Shown: positions 37,496 through 47,441, counted from the stretch's first letter. The stretch is 64,000 nt of DNA from Mesorhizobium sp. (GCA_004017535.1 SAJS01000003.1:186001-250000), one strand, 5' to 3'. Translations and numbers: made by a program. Notes: a model not told the origin generated them from the sequence alone.

Positions 37496-38461
37496 TTGCC
37501 GACAGTAAGTGTGATCATTCCGGTGAGAGACGGCGCGCCCTACATCGGCGAAGCCTTGCAGAGCATTCTGGACCAGGATCTGACTGACATCGAAGTCATC
37601 GTCGTCGACGATGGCTCCTCGGACGACAGCGCCGCGATCGCGACATCGCTCGGCGAGGGCGACGGCCGCGTCAAGGTTGTCGCCAATCGCGGCAAAGGCA
37701 TCGTCGACGCGCTCAATATGGGAATTGCGCTGGCGGGGGCCCCTCTTGTGGCGCGTATGGATGGCGACGACATCTCGCTGCCGGACAGGTTGCGCCTGCA
37801 GGCGACGCGCTTCGACGCGGATGCAGATCTGCAGTTGCTCGGCACGGCGGGATTGCAGATCGACCGGGACGGAAAACCGTTGAGGCCAATAGAGGTTCCA
37901 ATCGGCAACGAGCCGTTGCGGTCTGCCCTTGCCGGATACAATCCCATGCTTCATCCGACAGTGATGTTCCGGACCGAGGCCGTCCGGCGCGTGGGAGGCT
38001 ACCGTCGCGCATTCACCTATGCGGAGGACTACGATCTGTGGCTGCGGCTTTCCGAGGCGGGAAAGCTGGCCAATATGGATGCGCGGCTGGTCAAATTGCG
38101 CTCGCATCCAGGACAGGTGTCGCGCGTCAAGGAGGACCAGCAAAAGGCGGCCGCGGCGCTGGCCAGGCAGTCGGCGCTGTTGCGCCGCTCCCACGCCGAG
38201 CCGTTCGACGCAAACGGCCAACCCGCAGAGGCCATCGGAACCTTTCTGGCATGGCGCGCCGCCACGGGGGTCGGCATCTCGAGCCTGGAGAGACGCGACA
38301 TCGAATTGTTGCTGCGAACGGCGGGGATACCGTTTGCCACGACCTGCAAGCTGCTGCTCCTCGCGGCTGTCGGCGCTCCCTCGTTCAGGACGCTCGCGCT
38401 CGGGCCCCGACTGGCCTGGCGCAGGATGATCGCGCGCCCTGCCAAGATGCGGCCGAATTGA
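37496..38461 (+). CDS. Glycosyltransferase family 2 protein
   Basis: A 321-residue GT-A glycosyltransferase. The hallmark start VSVIIPVRDGAPYIGEALQS is followed by IEVIVVDDGSSDDS and the metal motif MDGDD (VARMDGDDISLPDR). HPTVMFRTEAVRRVGGYR and EDYDLWLRL follow as in EpsE/WcaA-type enzymes. No ATG precedes the fold. TTG at 37496 is chosen because AAGGA lies seven bases upstream. It belongs to the rightward glycan gene group; the next gene starts 13 bases later. Confidence 0.87.
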   Translation: MPTVSVIIPVRDGAPYIGEALQSILDQDLTDIEVIVVDDGSSDDSAAIATSLGEGDGRVKVVANRGKGIVDALNMGIALAGAPLVARMDGDDISLPDRLRLQATRFDADADLQLLGTAGLQIDRDGKPLRPIEVPIGNEPLRSALAGYNPMLHPTVMFRTEAVRRVGGYRRAFTYAEDYDLWLRLSEAGKLANMDARLVKLRSHPGQVSRVKEDQQKAAAALARQSALLRRSHAEPFDANGQPAEAIGTFLAWRAATGVGISSLERRDIELLLRTAGIPFATTCKLLLLAAVGAPSFRTLALGPRLAWRRMIARPAKMRPN

Positions 38462-38474
38462 TGCGGCCCGGCTG

Positions 38475-39911
38475 ATGCGGCTTGTCGTCGATCTCACCAG
38501 CATGGCGCGCTGGCTCGGCCCTCCAGTCGGCCTGGTTCGCGTGCAGCGGCATTACAGCGCGGCCGCGGCCGCGTTCACGGCCTCCGATGTGGCGTTCACG
38601 GTGTTCGACCCGGTCGACCGGGTCCTCAGGCAGGTCTCGCCGCAACTGGCGGCGGAAATCATCGCCGGAGACATCTCATGCGATATGCATTTTTATCCGG
38701 ACCCTGCCCGCATCAAGGTGCAGTTTTACGATCGATGGCCGAACTGGGCGCGGCAGGCGCTGATGGCGATCATAAGACCGCGCCGGATCCTGATAACGGA
38801 AATCGGCGCATTCACCCGGCACAATCCGGACAGCAGTCTTGTTCCCTTGCTTGAACGGATCGAAAACCGGCTGATGAAGCCCAACGAGCGACGGCTGGTC
38901 GCTCGCGACGACGGTTCGCGCGTCCGGATCGTGCCGCTGCGGACGGTGGCCGGCAACAAATACGAGCCGGAGCCCGGCGACCATTTGCTTTTGATGAACA
39001 ATGATTGGTCGCACACCGATATCGGGGTCATTTCGCGCGCCTGCCGCTCGGCAGGCGCGCGGCTGATCGTGCTGCTGAACGACATCATCCCGATCCAGTA
39101 TCCCGAATGGTACAAACCTCATGACGTCGCGAGATTCACGGATCACGTGAATTTGGCGATTGGGTTGGCGGACCGCTTCATCCTGACGTCGAAGCGCGTC
39201 ACCGCCGATATGGAGGAGCATGCCGCCGGACTCGGCCTTCACCTGCCGGACCTGAAACTGATCCCGCTCGGCTGCGACAGCGCGCGCATATCGCACGCGG
39301 ACGGCTCCCTGCCAGACGGACTTGAGACAGGTCGTTACATCCTGTTCGTTTCCACCATCGAGCCGCGCAAGAACCATTCGTTGCTCATGGACGTCTGGCG
39401 GCGCCTTGTTCAGGACGGAACGGTCGCGCAGAGCGGCATGAAGCTGGTTTTCGTCGGCCGCAGCGGCTGGATGGTCGATGCGGTCCTGGCGAAGCTTCAC
39501 AGCCATCCCGACTACGGCCAGAGCCTTGTTCATCTCGACAATGTCGATGACGGGACATTGTCCCTGCTCTACCAAAACAGCGCGTTCTGCGTGTACCCGT
39601 CGCTCTATGAGGGATATGGACTGCCGCCCGTCGAGGCTCTGGCCTACGGAAAGGCGCTGATCGCCTCGACAGGCGGAGCCATCCCCGAAGTGGTCGGTCC
39701 ATTCGGACTCTGCCTTGACCCGCTCGATGCCGAAGGATGGGCAAAGGCCATGCGGGAATGGATCACCTCGCCTGAGGTCCGGACCGCCTACGAGGCGAAG
39801 GCCGGCGAATTCGTGGCGCGAAGCTGGGAGTTGGCTGGTCGGGAGACGCTGGAGGCCACCCTTGCGCCGTTCCCGGACAAGGTCGCGCCAGCGCGAGAAC
39901 GAGCGCCTTAG
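38475..39911 (+). CDS. Glycosyltransferase family 4 (mannosyltransferase-like) protein
   Basis: A 478-residue GT-B glycosyltransferase. The C-terminal donor half shows YILFVSTIEPRKNHSLLMD, FVGRSGWM and YPSLYEGYGLPPVEALAYGK, which carry the conserved phosphate-binding and E-x7-E elements of GT4/GT1 enzymes such as WbaZ-type mannosyltransferases. The N-terminal half (MRLVVDLTSMARWLG) is longer than usual. It follows the GT2 gene by 13 bases in the same direction. A surface polysaccharide substrate is inferred. Confidence 0.85.
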   Translation: MRLVVDLTSMARWLGPPVGLVRVQRHYSAAAAAFTASDVAFTVFDPVDRVLRQVSPQLAAEIIAGDISCDMHFYPDPARIKVQFYDRWPNWARQALMAIIRPRRILITEIGAFTRHNPDSSLVPLLERIENRLMKPNERRLVARDDGSRVRIVPLRTVAGNKYEPEPGDHLLLMNNDWSHTDIGVISRACRSAGARLIVLLNDIIPIQYPEWYKPHDVARFTDHVNLAIGLADRFILTSKRVTADMEEHAAGLGLHLPDLKLIPLGCDSARISHADGSLPDGLETGRYILFVSTIEPRKNHSLLMDVWRRLVQDGTVAQSGMKLVFVGRSGWMVDAVLAKLHSHPDYGQSLVHLDNVDDGTLSLLYQNSAFCVYPSLYEGYGLPPVEALAYGKALIASTGGAIPEVVGPFGLCLDPLDAEGWAKAMREWITSPEVRTAYEAKAGEFVARSWELAGRETLEATLAPFPDKVAPARERAP

Positions 39912-40024
39912 GCTCGGCCACGCCCGGCCTCCCGCGGGCTCCGCCCGTGTTGCTGAACAACGCCATTCAGTCTAGCTTCCTTTCACCGCACGACCGGTGG
40001 TGAATTTTCGAGGGAGATGAAACC

Positions 40025-40579
40025 ATGACTTTGCCAAGCGACACTCTCAGAGACGCAATCGGCCAGACGCGGGACAAATGGGGATGGTTCGTGGCGCTCG
40101 GCGTGCTGCTGCTGATATTCGGCGGCATCGCCTTCGGCAATCTGTTCATCGCCACCGTCGCTTCGGTGTATGTCGTCGGCTGGCTGATGCTGATGGCTGG
40201 CATCATCGAGATCATCCACGCCTTCGGGGTCAAGACCTGGGGACGTTTCTTCTACTGGCTGCTGAGCGGCCTGCTCTACGCCATCGCCGGCTTTTTCGCG
40301 TTTGACAACCCGCTGCTCGCCTCGGCGGTGCTGACGCTGCTGCTGGCCATCGCGCTCATCGCCTCGGGACTTTTGCGGTCCTGGGTGGCCTTCAGTCACC
40401 GGCCGGAACAAGGCTGGGGATGGCTGCTCGCGGCCGGCATCATCACCATTCTGCTCGGCCTGATGATCGCCATGGGCTGGCCGGTCAACAGCCTTTGGGT
40501 GCTTGGCATCTTCCTGGCGATCGACCTGGTTTTCCAGGGCTGGAGTTTCATCGCCATCGGGCTGGCCCTGAAGCGGTAG
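40025..40579 (+). CDS. HdeD family acid-resistance protein
   Basis: A 184-residue inner-membrane protein with six predicted helices in three pairs, each with the HdeD pattern (FVALGVLLLIFGGIAFGN, WLLSGLLYAIAGFFAF, WLLAAGIITILLGLMIA). E. coli HdeD supports acid resistance at high cell density; the molecular role is not known. GGGAGATGAAACC precedes the ATG. It ends 13 bases from the convergent ribF gene and marks the right end of the insert between ileS and ribF. Confidence 0.88.
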   Translation: MTLPSDTLRDAIGQTRDKWGWFVALGVLLLIFGGIAFGNLFIATVASVYVVGWLMLMAGIIEIIHAFGVKTWGRFFYWLLSGLLYAIAGFFAFDNPLLASAVLTLLLAIALIASGLLRSWVAFSHRPEQGWGWLLAAGIITILLGLMIAMGWPVNSLWVLGIFLAIDLVFQGWSFIAIGLALKR

Positions 40580-40592
40580 AAGCAAACGGCGA

Positions 40593-41576
40593 TCAGAACG
40601 CGATTTCGCTATCCAGTTGCGACAGCGGGCGCACGCCCGCCAGCAGCGCCCTCGCCTCTGCCTCATCCGTTTTCATCTGCGCCACCAGCGCGTCGAGGCC
40701 GTCGAATTTGAGTTCCGGCCGCAGGAAGCCGAAGAACGACACCTCACAGGCCTCGCCATAGAGATCGCCGGAAAAATCGAAGACGTAAGTCTCGAGCAGC
40801 GGCGCGCCATCGTCGTCGACGGTCGGGCGGCGGCCGAAGCTGGCGACGCCGTCATGAAGCGTGCCGTCGGCACGGCGGAAGCGAACGGCGTAGATCCCCT
40901 CCCTCAGGGCGGCTTCCGGCGAAAGCCGCATGTTGGCGGTCGGGAAACCGAGCGTGCGGCCAAGCTGCTGGCCGCCGATCACCTCAGCCTCGACGGTGAA
41001 ACGATAGCCAAGCAGGCCGGCGGCCTCCTCCACCTGGCCTTCGGCGAGCAGTCCGCGGATGCGGCTAGACGAGACCACTTCGGCGCCTTCATCGCGGAAG
41101 GCGTCGACGAGGGTCACGCCAAAGCCATGCCGTTCTCCCGCCGCCATCAAGAAGGCCGGGCCGCCCTGGCGGTCCTTGCCGAAATGAAAGTCGAAGCCGG
41201 TAACGGCATGGTGGATGCCGAGATTCTTCTCCAGAACATCGGTCACGAAGGCCTCGGCGGAGAGCGAAGCGAAATCGCGCGTGAACGGTTGCTCGACCAA
41301 GGCGGCGAAGCCAAGTCCGGCGAGCAGCCGCGCCTTCATCGGCGGCGGCGTCAGCACGAAGAGCGGCACCTGTGGCCGGAACACCTTGCGCGGATGCGGC
41401 TCGAAGGTGAGCACCAAGGCGGGCACGCCATCGCGGCCGGCCTCAGCCAAAGCACGCTCCAGAACGGCCTGATGGCCGCGATGGACGCCGTCGAAATTGC
41501 CGATCGCCACGACGCCCCCGCGCAAATGCGCAGGCAGCGGCGCGGCTGTGGAAAGACGTTTGAAGGCTTGCGTCAT
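40593..41576 (-). CDS. ribF: Bifunctional riboflavin kinase/FAD synthetase
   Basis: A 327-residue enzyme that makes FMN and then FAD. The N-terminal adenylyltransferase part has IGNFDGVHRGHQAVL (nucleotidyl-transferase HxGH type) and SSSRIRGLLAEG. The C-terminal flavokinase part has GRTLGFPTANM and the GIYAV strand with FRRADG. Length matches the family. It follows the HAD hydrolase gene by 32 bases on the same strand. In many bacteria ribF stands next to ileS; here 6.8 kb separate them. Confidence 0.95.
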   Translation of the reverse strand: MTQAFKRLSTAAPLPAHLRGGVVAIGNFDGVHRGHQAVLERALAEAGRDGVPALVLTFEPHPRKVFRPQVPLFVLTPPPMKARLLAGLGFAALVEQPFTRDFASLSAEAFVTDVLEKNLGIHHAVTGFDFHFGKDRQGGPAFLMAAGERHGFGVTLVDAFRDEGAEVVSSSRIRGLLAEGQVEEAAGLLGYRFTVEAEVIGGQQLGRTLGFPTANMRLSPEAALREGIYAVRFRRADGTLHDGVASFGRRPTVDDDGAPLLETYVFDFSGDLYGEACEVSFFGFLRPELKFDGLDALVAQMKTDEAEARALLAGVRPLSQLDSEIAF

Positions 41577-41608
41577 GTCGAGGCGCCCGTCATGGCCAGA
41601 CTGTCAAT

Positions 41609-42457
41609 CTATTGCAGGCGCGGAATGACGGCGACCGGCCAGTAGCCGTGCTTTTCGAGAAAGGCCGCCAGCCTTGCGGGATCGTCGCCATGCTCACGCG
41701 CGTGGATACCGCCGGAGACATAGAGCACGTCAAAGCCGTTGTCGGCCGCGCCCTTGACATCGGTCATCATGCCGTCGCCGATGGCGAGAACCTCGCTTCG
41801 TTCGACGGCGCGGCCAAGCAATTCGGCGACCTCCTTCATGGCGAGATGATAGATCGGCGCGAATGGCTTGCCGGCAATCAGTGTGCGGCCGCCCAGTTGC
41901 GCGTAATCCCGCGCGAGCGCGCCGGCGCACCAGATCGTGCGCTCGCCGCGCTCCACCAGGATATCCGGATTGGCGCAAATGAAAGGCAGGTTGCGGGCGC
42001 GCAGCCGATGCAGCAGTTCGGCATAGTCGGCGGGCTTCTCGACCTCATCGTCATAGAGACCGGTGCAGACGACACCCGAGGCCTCGAAGTCCTCGACAAG
42101 ATCGACATCGAGCCCGTCATAGAGCGTGAAATCGCGCTCCGGCCCGATATGGAAAATCCGCCTTGGACCGTCGGCGATCAAGTCGCGCGTCACGTCGCCC
42201 GAGGTAACGACCCGGTCACAGGCGTCGGCGGGAACACCGATCACCTTCATCTGGGCAATGACGTCGGCGCTGCGGCGTGGCGAATTGGTGATCAGCACGA
42301 CAGGCACATTGGCCGCGCGTGCCCGGGCAAGCGCGGCCGCGGCCGCCGGAAAGTGCCATTCGCCGTTGTGAACGACGCCCCATACGTCACACAATATGGC
42401 CGCGTAGCGCCCCGCCAGATCGTCGAGCGAAGCGATGATGTCGGGCGAATCCGCCAT
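41609..42457 (-). CDS. TIGR01459-type HAD hydrolase
   Basis: A 282-residue haloacid dehalogenase superfamily phosphatase of the class IIA type. Motif I is DVWGVVHNG (Asp nucleophile followed by Val-Trp-Gly), motif II is LITNSPRRS, and the third motif contains GKPFAPIYHLAM and GDGMMTDVKGA. The substrate is likely a small phosphate ester such as a sugar or nucleoside monophosphate, as for the NagD group. ATG at 42457 is supported by alignment to the family start. The gene is co-directional with ribF, a pairing that is common in Rhizobiales. Confidence 0.9.
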   Translation of the reverse strand: MADSPDIIASLDDLAGRYAAILCDVWGVVHNGEWHFPAAAAALARARAANVPVVLITNSPRRSADVIAQMKVIGVPADACDRVVTSGDVTRDLIADGPRRIFHIGPERDFTLYDGLDVDLVEDFEASGVVCTGLYDDEVEKPADYAELLHRLRARNLPFICANPDILVERGERTIWCAGALARDYAQLGGRTLIAGKPFAPIYHLAMKEVAELLGRAVERSEVLAIGDGMMTDVKGAADNGFDVLYVSGGIHAREHGDDPARLAAFLEKHGYWPVAVIPRLQ

Positions 42458-42737
42458 GCCGTGTCCCTGATTTTGATCTTGAATGCGTCGCGCTGAAGAC
42501 CGCCGCAGTCGGCCCCGCATAGCCGAAGCGCCTCATCCTGTCACCAGCTTTCCCGATCACGACAGTCCGAGCCTCGATCTCGCTCGCCCGGAAGCGCAGG
42601 GTTAACGCGCCGTCAAAAAGGCGGTGCGTTCTTGATGGTTTCGCGCAAGCTGAAATTTAACGATTTATGACCATGGTACGACAACAACTGCGACCATAGT
42701 CTTATATCGACACGGATCCTTGGCGGGGGTAAATGCA

Positions 42738-44687
42738 ATGATCCGCGATTTTTTTCGCGACAGGCGGGGTAACTACGCCTTGATGACGGTCATCACAATG
42801 ATACCGCTGATGGGCGGCGTTGCGTTGGCCGTCGACTATACCGAATTGGTGCGGGAACGGCAGGAGACGCTGAACGCGCTCGACGCCGCCGGCATCGCGA
42901 CGGCACAGCAGATCGTCGCGGGCGCCAGCGACGCCGATGCCAAGGCCTATGCCAAAACCTTCTTCGAAGCCAATCTCAGGCACGTCCTTCCGGCGAACAC
43001 GACGCTGACGGTGACCCTGCCGAACAACAACGCTGGCGGCGGCACGCTGGTCCTCGAGGCCGCTCTGAAGTACCAGCCCTATTTCCTGCCGGCCGCAGTC
43101 GCATTGCTTGGTGGAACACCCGGCCAGACCACCGTCAACTTCTCAGCGAGGTCCGAAATCCGCCTCAAGAACACGCTGGAAGTGTCGCTGGTGCTCGACA
43201 ATTCGGGCTCGATGGCAGAACTCGGGCACGGTTCGAACCAGGTGCGGTTCGATCTTCTGAAGAGCGCGGCCAAGCAACTCGTCGACCAGTTGTCCGGCCA
43301 GGCTCAGCTGATGAAGCAGATTTCGAAGCCGGTCCAGTTCAGCCTCGTCCCCTTTGCCGCCTCGGTCAATATCGGCGCGGCAAACAAGGATGCTGCGTGG
43401 ATGGATCGAGACGGCATCTCGCCCATCCAACACGAGAATTTCGACTGGACGACGATGGACCAGTCCCACTCGCCCTGGCCGCAGAGATACGTCGAGAAGG
43501 TCGGCAGCATCTGGTATGCGCGTGGCACGGACTGGGATCCGGCCCAGAAGGACAAGCCGCTGACGCGGTTTTCGCTCTACAAATGGATGCAGCGGATCTC
43601 GGCCTGCAGCTCCACCGACAGCAATGGCAACTGCAGATCCAACGCGACATACACTTATGCGCCGATCGCGAGCTGGAGCGGCTGTGTCGAATCGCGCCCC
43701 TATCCGTACAACATTCAGGACACCGCCGCCTCGACCTCGACGCCGGCGACGCTGTTCGTGCCGATGTTCGCGCCCGACGAAACCGATCGTACGGACGGCT
43801 ATTCCCGGCCGGCAAACAACAACTGGCATCTCGATGTCACGCCCAGCACCGACGATCCGACGCGCCAGAAATTCATGCCCAAATATTTCAACTACGGCAC
43901 CAAGGTGACGCCCGCCTATGGCTCGAATGCCGGGCCAAACACCAGTTGCAGCACGACCGCGATCACGCCGCTGACCGACGTTTCGACCGCGGCCGGCGCC
44001 ACCACGGTCAAAAACGCGATCGACGCCATGGTCGATGTCGGCGCCACCAATGTGCCGGAAGGCATGGCCTGGGGCTGGCGGACGCTTTCCAGCACCGCGC
44101 CCTTCGCCGAAGGCCGGCCGGAAACACAAAGAGGTAACGACAAGGTGCTGATCGTGCTGACCGACGGGGCCAATACCTATTACACGCCGGATTCGGTGAG
44201 TGCCCAGACGTATTCGGGCACCTACTACAGGAGCGGTGGCAACGATCTCGGCGGCAACAAGGCGATTTATTCCGCTTTGGGCTATCTTGCCTACGGCACC
44301 GGCACGAGCAGCCAATCGAAGCCGTTCGGAAGCACCTATACCTACGGCCGGCCGTTCCTCGGCACCAGTTCCAGCGTCAGCAAGACCGATTATTCGAACG
44401 CCAATTACACCAAGGCGATGAGCGAGCATTTGGCCACGCTGTGCGACAACGCCAAGGCCGCCAATGTCATCGTCATGACCATCGCGCTCGACCTCGATTC
44501 CAGCAACACCGCCGAGGCGGCGCAGATGGCAGCCTTGAAAACCTGCGCGTCGGACTCGCGTTTCCGCAGGGATCCGACCGACCCGAGCAAGCCCGCGAAG
44601 CTGTTCTGGAACTCGACCGGCGCCACGCTGTCGGACGACTTCAAGGCGATCGGCAACGAATTGTCGAACCTGCGCATCGTCAGTTGA
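42738..44687 (+). CDS. TadG-like pilus protein with von Willebrand factor A domain, first copy
   Basis: A 649-residue protein of the TadE/TadG type. A short basic N-terminus (FFRDRRGNYAL) leads into one membrane helix (MTVITMIPLMGGVALAVDY), followed by the conserved LNALDAAGIATAQ helix and a large periplasmic region. The VWA metal site is D154-NSGSM in SLVLDNSGSM. The C-terminal part carries NDKVLIVLTDGANTYY, the second VWA edge. It is probably a minor pilin-like or adhesive component of tight-adherence pili. ATG at 42738 follows GGGGGTAA. The next gene is a close paralogue. Other tad genes are not in the window. Confidence 0.87.
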   Translation: MIRDFFRDRRGNYALMTVITMIPLMGGVALAVDYTELVRERQETLNALDAAGIATAQQIVAGASDADAKAYAKTFFEANLRHVLPANTTLTVTLPNNNAGGGTLVLEAALKYQPYFLPAAVALLGGTPGQTTVNFSARSEIRLKNTLEVSLVLDNSGSMAELGHGSNQVRFDLLKSAAKQLVDQLSGQAQLMKQISKPVQFSLVPFAASVNIGAANKDAAWMDRDGISPIQHENFDWTTMDQSHSPWPQRYVEKVGSIWYARGTDWDPAQKDKPLTRFSLYKWMQRISACSSTDSNGNCRSNATYTYAPIASWSGCVESRPYPYNIQDTAASTSTPATLFVPMFAPDETDRTDGYSRPANNNWHLDVTPSTDDPTRQKFMPKYFNYGTKVTPAYGSNAGPNTSCSTTAITPLTDVSTAAGATTVKNAIDAMVDVGATNVPEGMAWGWRTLSSTAPFAEGRPETQRGNDKVLIVLTDGANTYYTPDSVSAQTYSGTYYRSGGNDLGGNKAIYSALGYLAYGTGTSSQSKPFGSTYTYGRPFLGTSSSVSKTDYSNANYTKAMSEHLATLCDNAKAANVIVMTIALDLDSSNTAEAAQMAALKTCASDSRFRRDPTDPSKPAKLFWNSTGATLSDDFKAIGNELSNLRIVS

Positions 44688-44715
44688 GCACCACAACCGG
44701 AGGCCGCTCGAGCAA

Positions 44716-46689
44716 ATGCGCAAATTCTGGCATCGATTCTGCCGTGACCGCCGCGGCAACTATGCCCTCGTGACGGCAGTCGCCATGGTGCCGTTGATGG
44801 GGGCGGTGGCAATAGCTGTCGATTTCAGCGAGCTCAGCCGCCAGAAGCAGATGGTGCTGAACGCGCTCGATGCCGCCAATTTCGCCGCCGCGCGGCGGCT
44901 TGCCGAAGGCGCCACGGACGATCAGATCAGGGCCTATGCGGTCGACTTCTTTAACGCCAATCTAAACGGCATCGACCCGGCCAACGTGGCGCTCAACGTC
45001 ACGCTGCCCACCAACCAGGCCGGCGGCGGCCTGCTCACCATGAGCGCGACGCTGAACTACCATCCCTATTTCTATCCATCGTCGGCTCTGCTCGTCGGCG
45101 CTTCCGAGGCCGATGCCAAAAAGCCCATCAACATCGGCATGGACTCCCAGGTGCGGCTGAAGAACACGCTGGAAGTGGCGATGGTGCTCGACAACTCGGG
45201 CTCCATGACAACGCCCGGTACCGGCTCGGGGCAAAAGCGCATCGACCTGCTCAAGCAGGCCGCCAAGCAGCTCGTCGACACGCTGGCGCAGCAGGCAGCG
45301 CAGATCAAGCAGATCGACAAGCCGGTCCAGTTCAGCCTCGTGCCGTTCGCGGCCTCGGTCAATGTCGGGCCGGACAACGACAACGCCCCGTGGATGGATG
45401 TCTATGGGCTGTCGCCGGTCGCCAATGAGAATTTCGAGTGGTCGACGCTGAATGCGCCCGACAAATATGCCCAGAAGATCAACGGCATATGGTACAAGAA
45501 GGGTACCGGCTGGGGCGACGAGGAAAACGAGGTTCTCAGCCGCTTCGAGCTCTACCAAGACATGAAGGTGGTGACCAGCCACGAGCGCATCGTCGGCAGC
45601 GCGCGCAGTGTCTGCGATACATACCGCTCGAACCACACCTGCTCGCATAGCCATACGGAATATGACTACAACGACACCTACGGTCCGTTCGCCAGCTGGC
45701 AGGGCTGCGTCGAGGTCCGTCCCTATCCTTACAATGTCGATGACACACCGGCCTCGGGCGGCCCGAACAACACCGGTATCGGTGTCGGCGATCCCGCGAC
45801 TATGTTCGTGCCGATGTTCGCGCCGGACGAGCCCGGCAACCATTGGAAGGTGACCCAGAACCCCAGGGAGCCGGATCCGGTGACCTATGGCGCCGCGAAC
45901 AGCTGGTGGAACGACGATCCGTCGAGCGCCACCGGCAAGACCAGGCAGTCGAACATGGCCAAGTACTTTCAGCCGCGGCCGATCGATGCTCCGACGCTCG
46001 GTTCGGGCGCGGGCCCCAATTACAGCTGCACCACCACGCCGATCACACCGCTCACCGATGTCACCCAGACCGATGGGCTTGCAACCATCAAGGCGGCGAT
46101 CGACCTGATGCAGCCCAACGGCAACACCAATGTGCCCGAAGGCATGGCCTGGGGCTGGCGCACCGTCTCCAGCGCGCCGCCCTTCACCGAGGGGCGGCCG
46201 GAAACCGAGCGCGGCAACGACAAGGTGGTCATCGTGCTCACCGATGGCGAGAACACCTATTCGACGGTCAGTTCCGACCCGGCCGGCAACAAGTCGACCT
46301 ATGCCGCCTATGGCTATACCGGCGTCGGCTATAACGGCACCTCGGTCACCCGCCTGTTCGGCGGCACGTCGAGCGCGATCGGCCAGTTCAACTATTCGTC
46401 GAGCAACTACACCGCCGCGATGAACGAGCAAATGGCGAAGCTGTGCAACAATGCAAAGGCCGGCAACATCATGGTTATGACGGTGGCGCTCGACATGTCC
46501 TCGACCAGCTCAAGCGACCAGAAGGCCATGGCTGCGCTGAAAGCATGCTCTTCCGACTCCCGCTTCCGCAAGGATCCGACCGATCCCAGCAAGCCGGCAA
46601 AACTGTTCTGGAACGCCACCGGCGCAACGCTCTCCGACAACTTCAAGGAGATCGCGAACGAGTTGTCGAATTTGCGGGTGGTCGGGTAA
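44716..46689 (+). CDS. TadG-like pilus protein with von Willebrand factor A domain, second copy
   Basis: A 657-residue paralogue of the preceding protein, 28 bases downstream. It repeats the order: FCRDRRGNYAL anchor, VPLMGAVAIAVDFSEL membrane helix, LNALDAANFAAA helix, VWA site D159-NSGSM, EGMAWGWRTVSS, VIVLTDGENTYS and the shared C-terminus ASDSRFRKDPTDPSKPAKLFWN-like tail (split by SSDSRF here). The central insert near residues 290-330 (SVCDTYRSNHTCSHSHTEY) adds cysteines and differs from copy one, so the two may recognise different partners. It probably acts in the same pilus or adhesion complex. Confidence 0.87.
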   Translation: MRKFWHRFCRDRRGNYALVTAVAMVPLMGAVAIAVDFSELSRQKQMVLNALDAANFAAARRLAEGATDDQIRAYAVDFFNANLNGIDPANVALNVTLPTNQAGGGLLTMSATLNYHPYFYPSSALLVGASEADAKKPINIGMDSQVRLKNTLEVAMVLDNSGSMTTPGTGSGQKRIDLLKQAAKQLVDTLAQQAAQIKQIDKPVQFSLVPFAASVNVGPDNDNAPWMDVYGLSPVANENFEWSTLNAPDKYAQKINGIWYKKGTGWGDEENEVLSRFELYQDMKVVTSHERIVGSARSVCDTYRSNHTCSHSHTEYDYNDTYGPFASWQGCVEVRPYPYNVDDTPASGGPNNTGIGVGDPATMFVPMFAPDEPGNHWKVTQNPREPDPVTYGAANSWWNDDPSSATGKTRQSNMAKYFQPRPIDAPTLGSGAGPNYSCTTTPITPLTDVTQTDGLATIKAAIDLMQPNGNTNVPEGMAWGWRTVSSAPPFTEGRPETERGNDKVVIVLTDGENTYSTVSSDPAGNKSTYAAYGYTGVGYNGTSVTRLFGGTSSAIGQFNYSSSNYTAAMNEQMAKLCNNAKAGNIMVMTVALDMSSTSSSDQKAMAALKACSSDSRFRKDPTDPSKPAKLFWNATGATLSDNFKEIANELSNLRVVG

Positions 46690-46781
46690 GGCGCCTCGCT
46701 GGCGCAACGGGTGCCAATTGCCAAGCCCTTGCGGCTTCTTGCGAGGCAGCGCACACCTCTGGCGCTTTCGCGGAGACCCCG

Positions 46782-47414
46782 ATGCCCGACGCCGCCAACC
46801 ACCTGACCTTCGCGCTGATCTGCCTGGGCATGGTGCTCACGCCCGGCCCGAACATGATCTACCTCATCTCGCGCTCGCTGTCGCAAGGGCCAAAGGCCGG
46901 GCTGATCTCGCTCGGCGGCGTGGCGCTGGGCTTCCTGTTCTATGTGGTGTCGGCTGCCTTCGGCATCACCGCGCTGATCTTCGCCGTGCCTTTTGCCTAC
47001 GACGCGCTGCGCTTCGCCGGCGCGCTCTATCTGTTGTGGCTCGCCTGGCAGGCGCTCAAGCCCGGCGGACGCTCGCCCTTCCAGGTCCGCGAATTGCCCA
47101 GGGACAGGCCGCGCAAGCTTTTCGTCATGGGGCTGATGACCAACCTGCTCAACCCGAAGGTGGCGGTGCTCTATCTGTCGCTGCTGCCGCAGTTCATCAA
47201 TCCGGCGAAGGGCCATGTTCTGTCGCAGCTTCTGGTGCTTGGCGTGACGCAGATCTCGATCAGCCTCACTGTCAACGCCATCATCGCGGTGACCGCCGGC
47301 TCGATCGCGAATTTCCTTGCCGGACGACCGTTCTGGCTGGTCGTCCAGCGCTGGATGATGGGCACGGTGCTGACGGCGCTGGCCTTGAGGATGGCGACCG
47401 AAGCGCAAAGATAG
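46782..47414 (+). CDS. LysE family amino acid exporter
   Basis: A 210-residue inner-membrane translocator of the LysE/RhtB family. It opens with MVLTPGPNMIYLISRSLSQG, the family signature, and contains FAGALYLLWLAWQAL and NLLNPKVAVLYLSLLPQF. Six helices are expected. The role is efflux of an amino acid or homoserine lactone-like compound; specificity cannot be read. It stands alone between the TadG pair and a convergent DUF2189 gene. Confidence 0.92.
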   Translation: MPDAANHLTFALICLGMVLTPGPNMIYLISRSLSQGPKAGLISLGGVALGFLFYVVSAAFGITALIFAVPFAYDALRFAGALYLLWLAWQALKPGGRSPFQVRELPRDRPRKLFVMGLMTNLLNPKVAVLYLSLLPQFINPAKGHVLSQLLVLGVTQISISLTVNAIIAVTAGSIANFLAGRPFWLVVQRWMMGTVLTALALRMATEAQR

Positions 47415-47441
47415 CCGTCAACACAAGGAGGCAGCCCTCTC

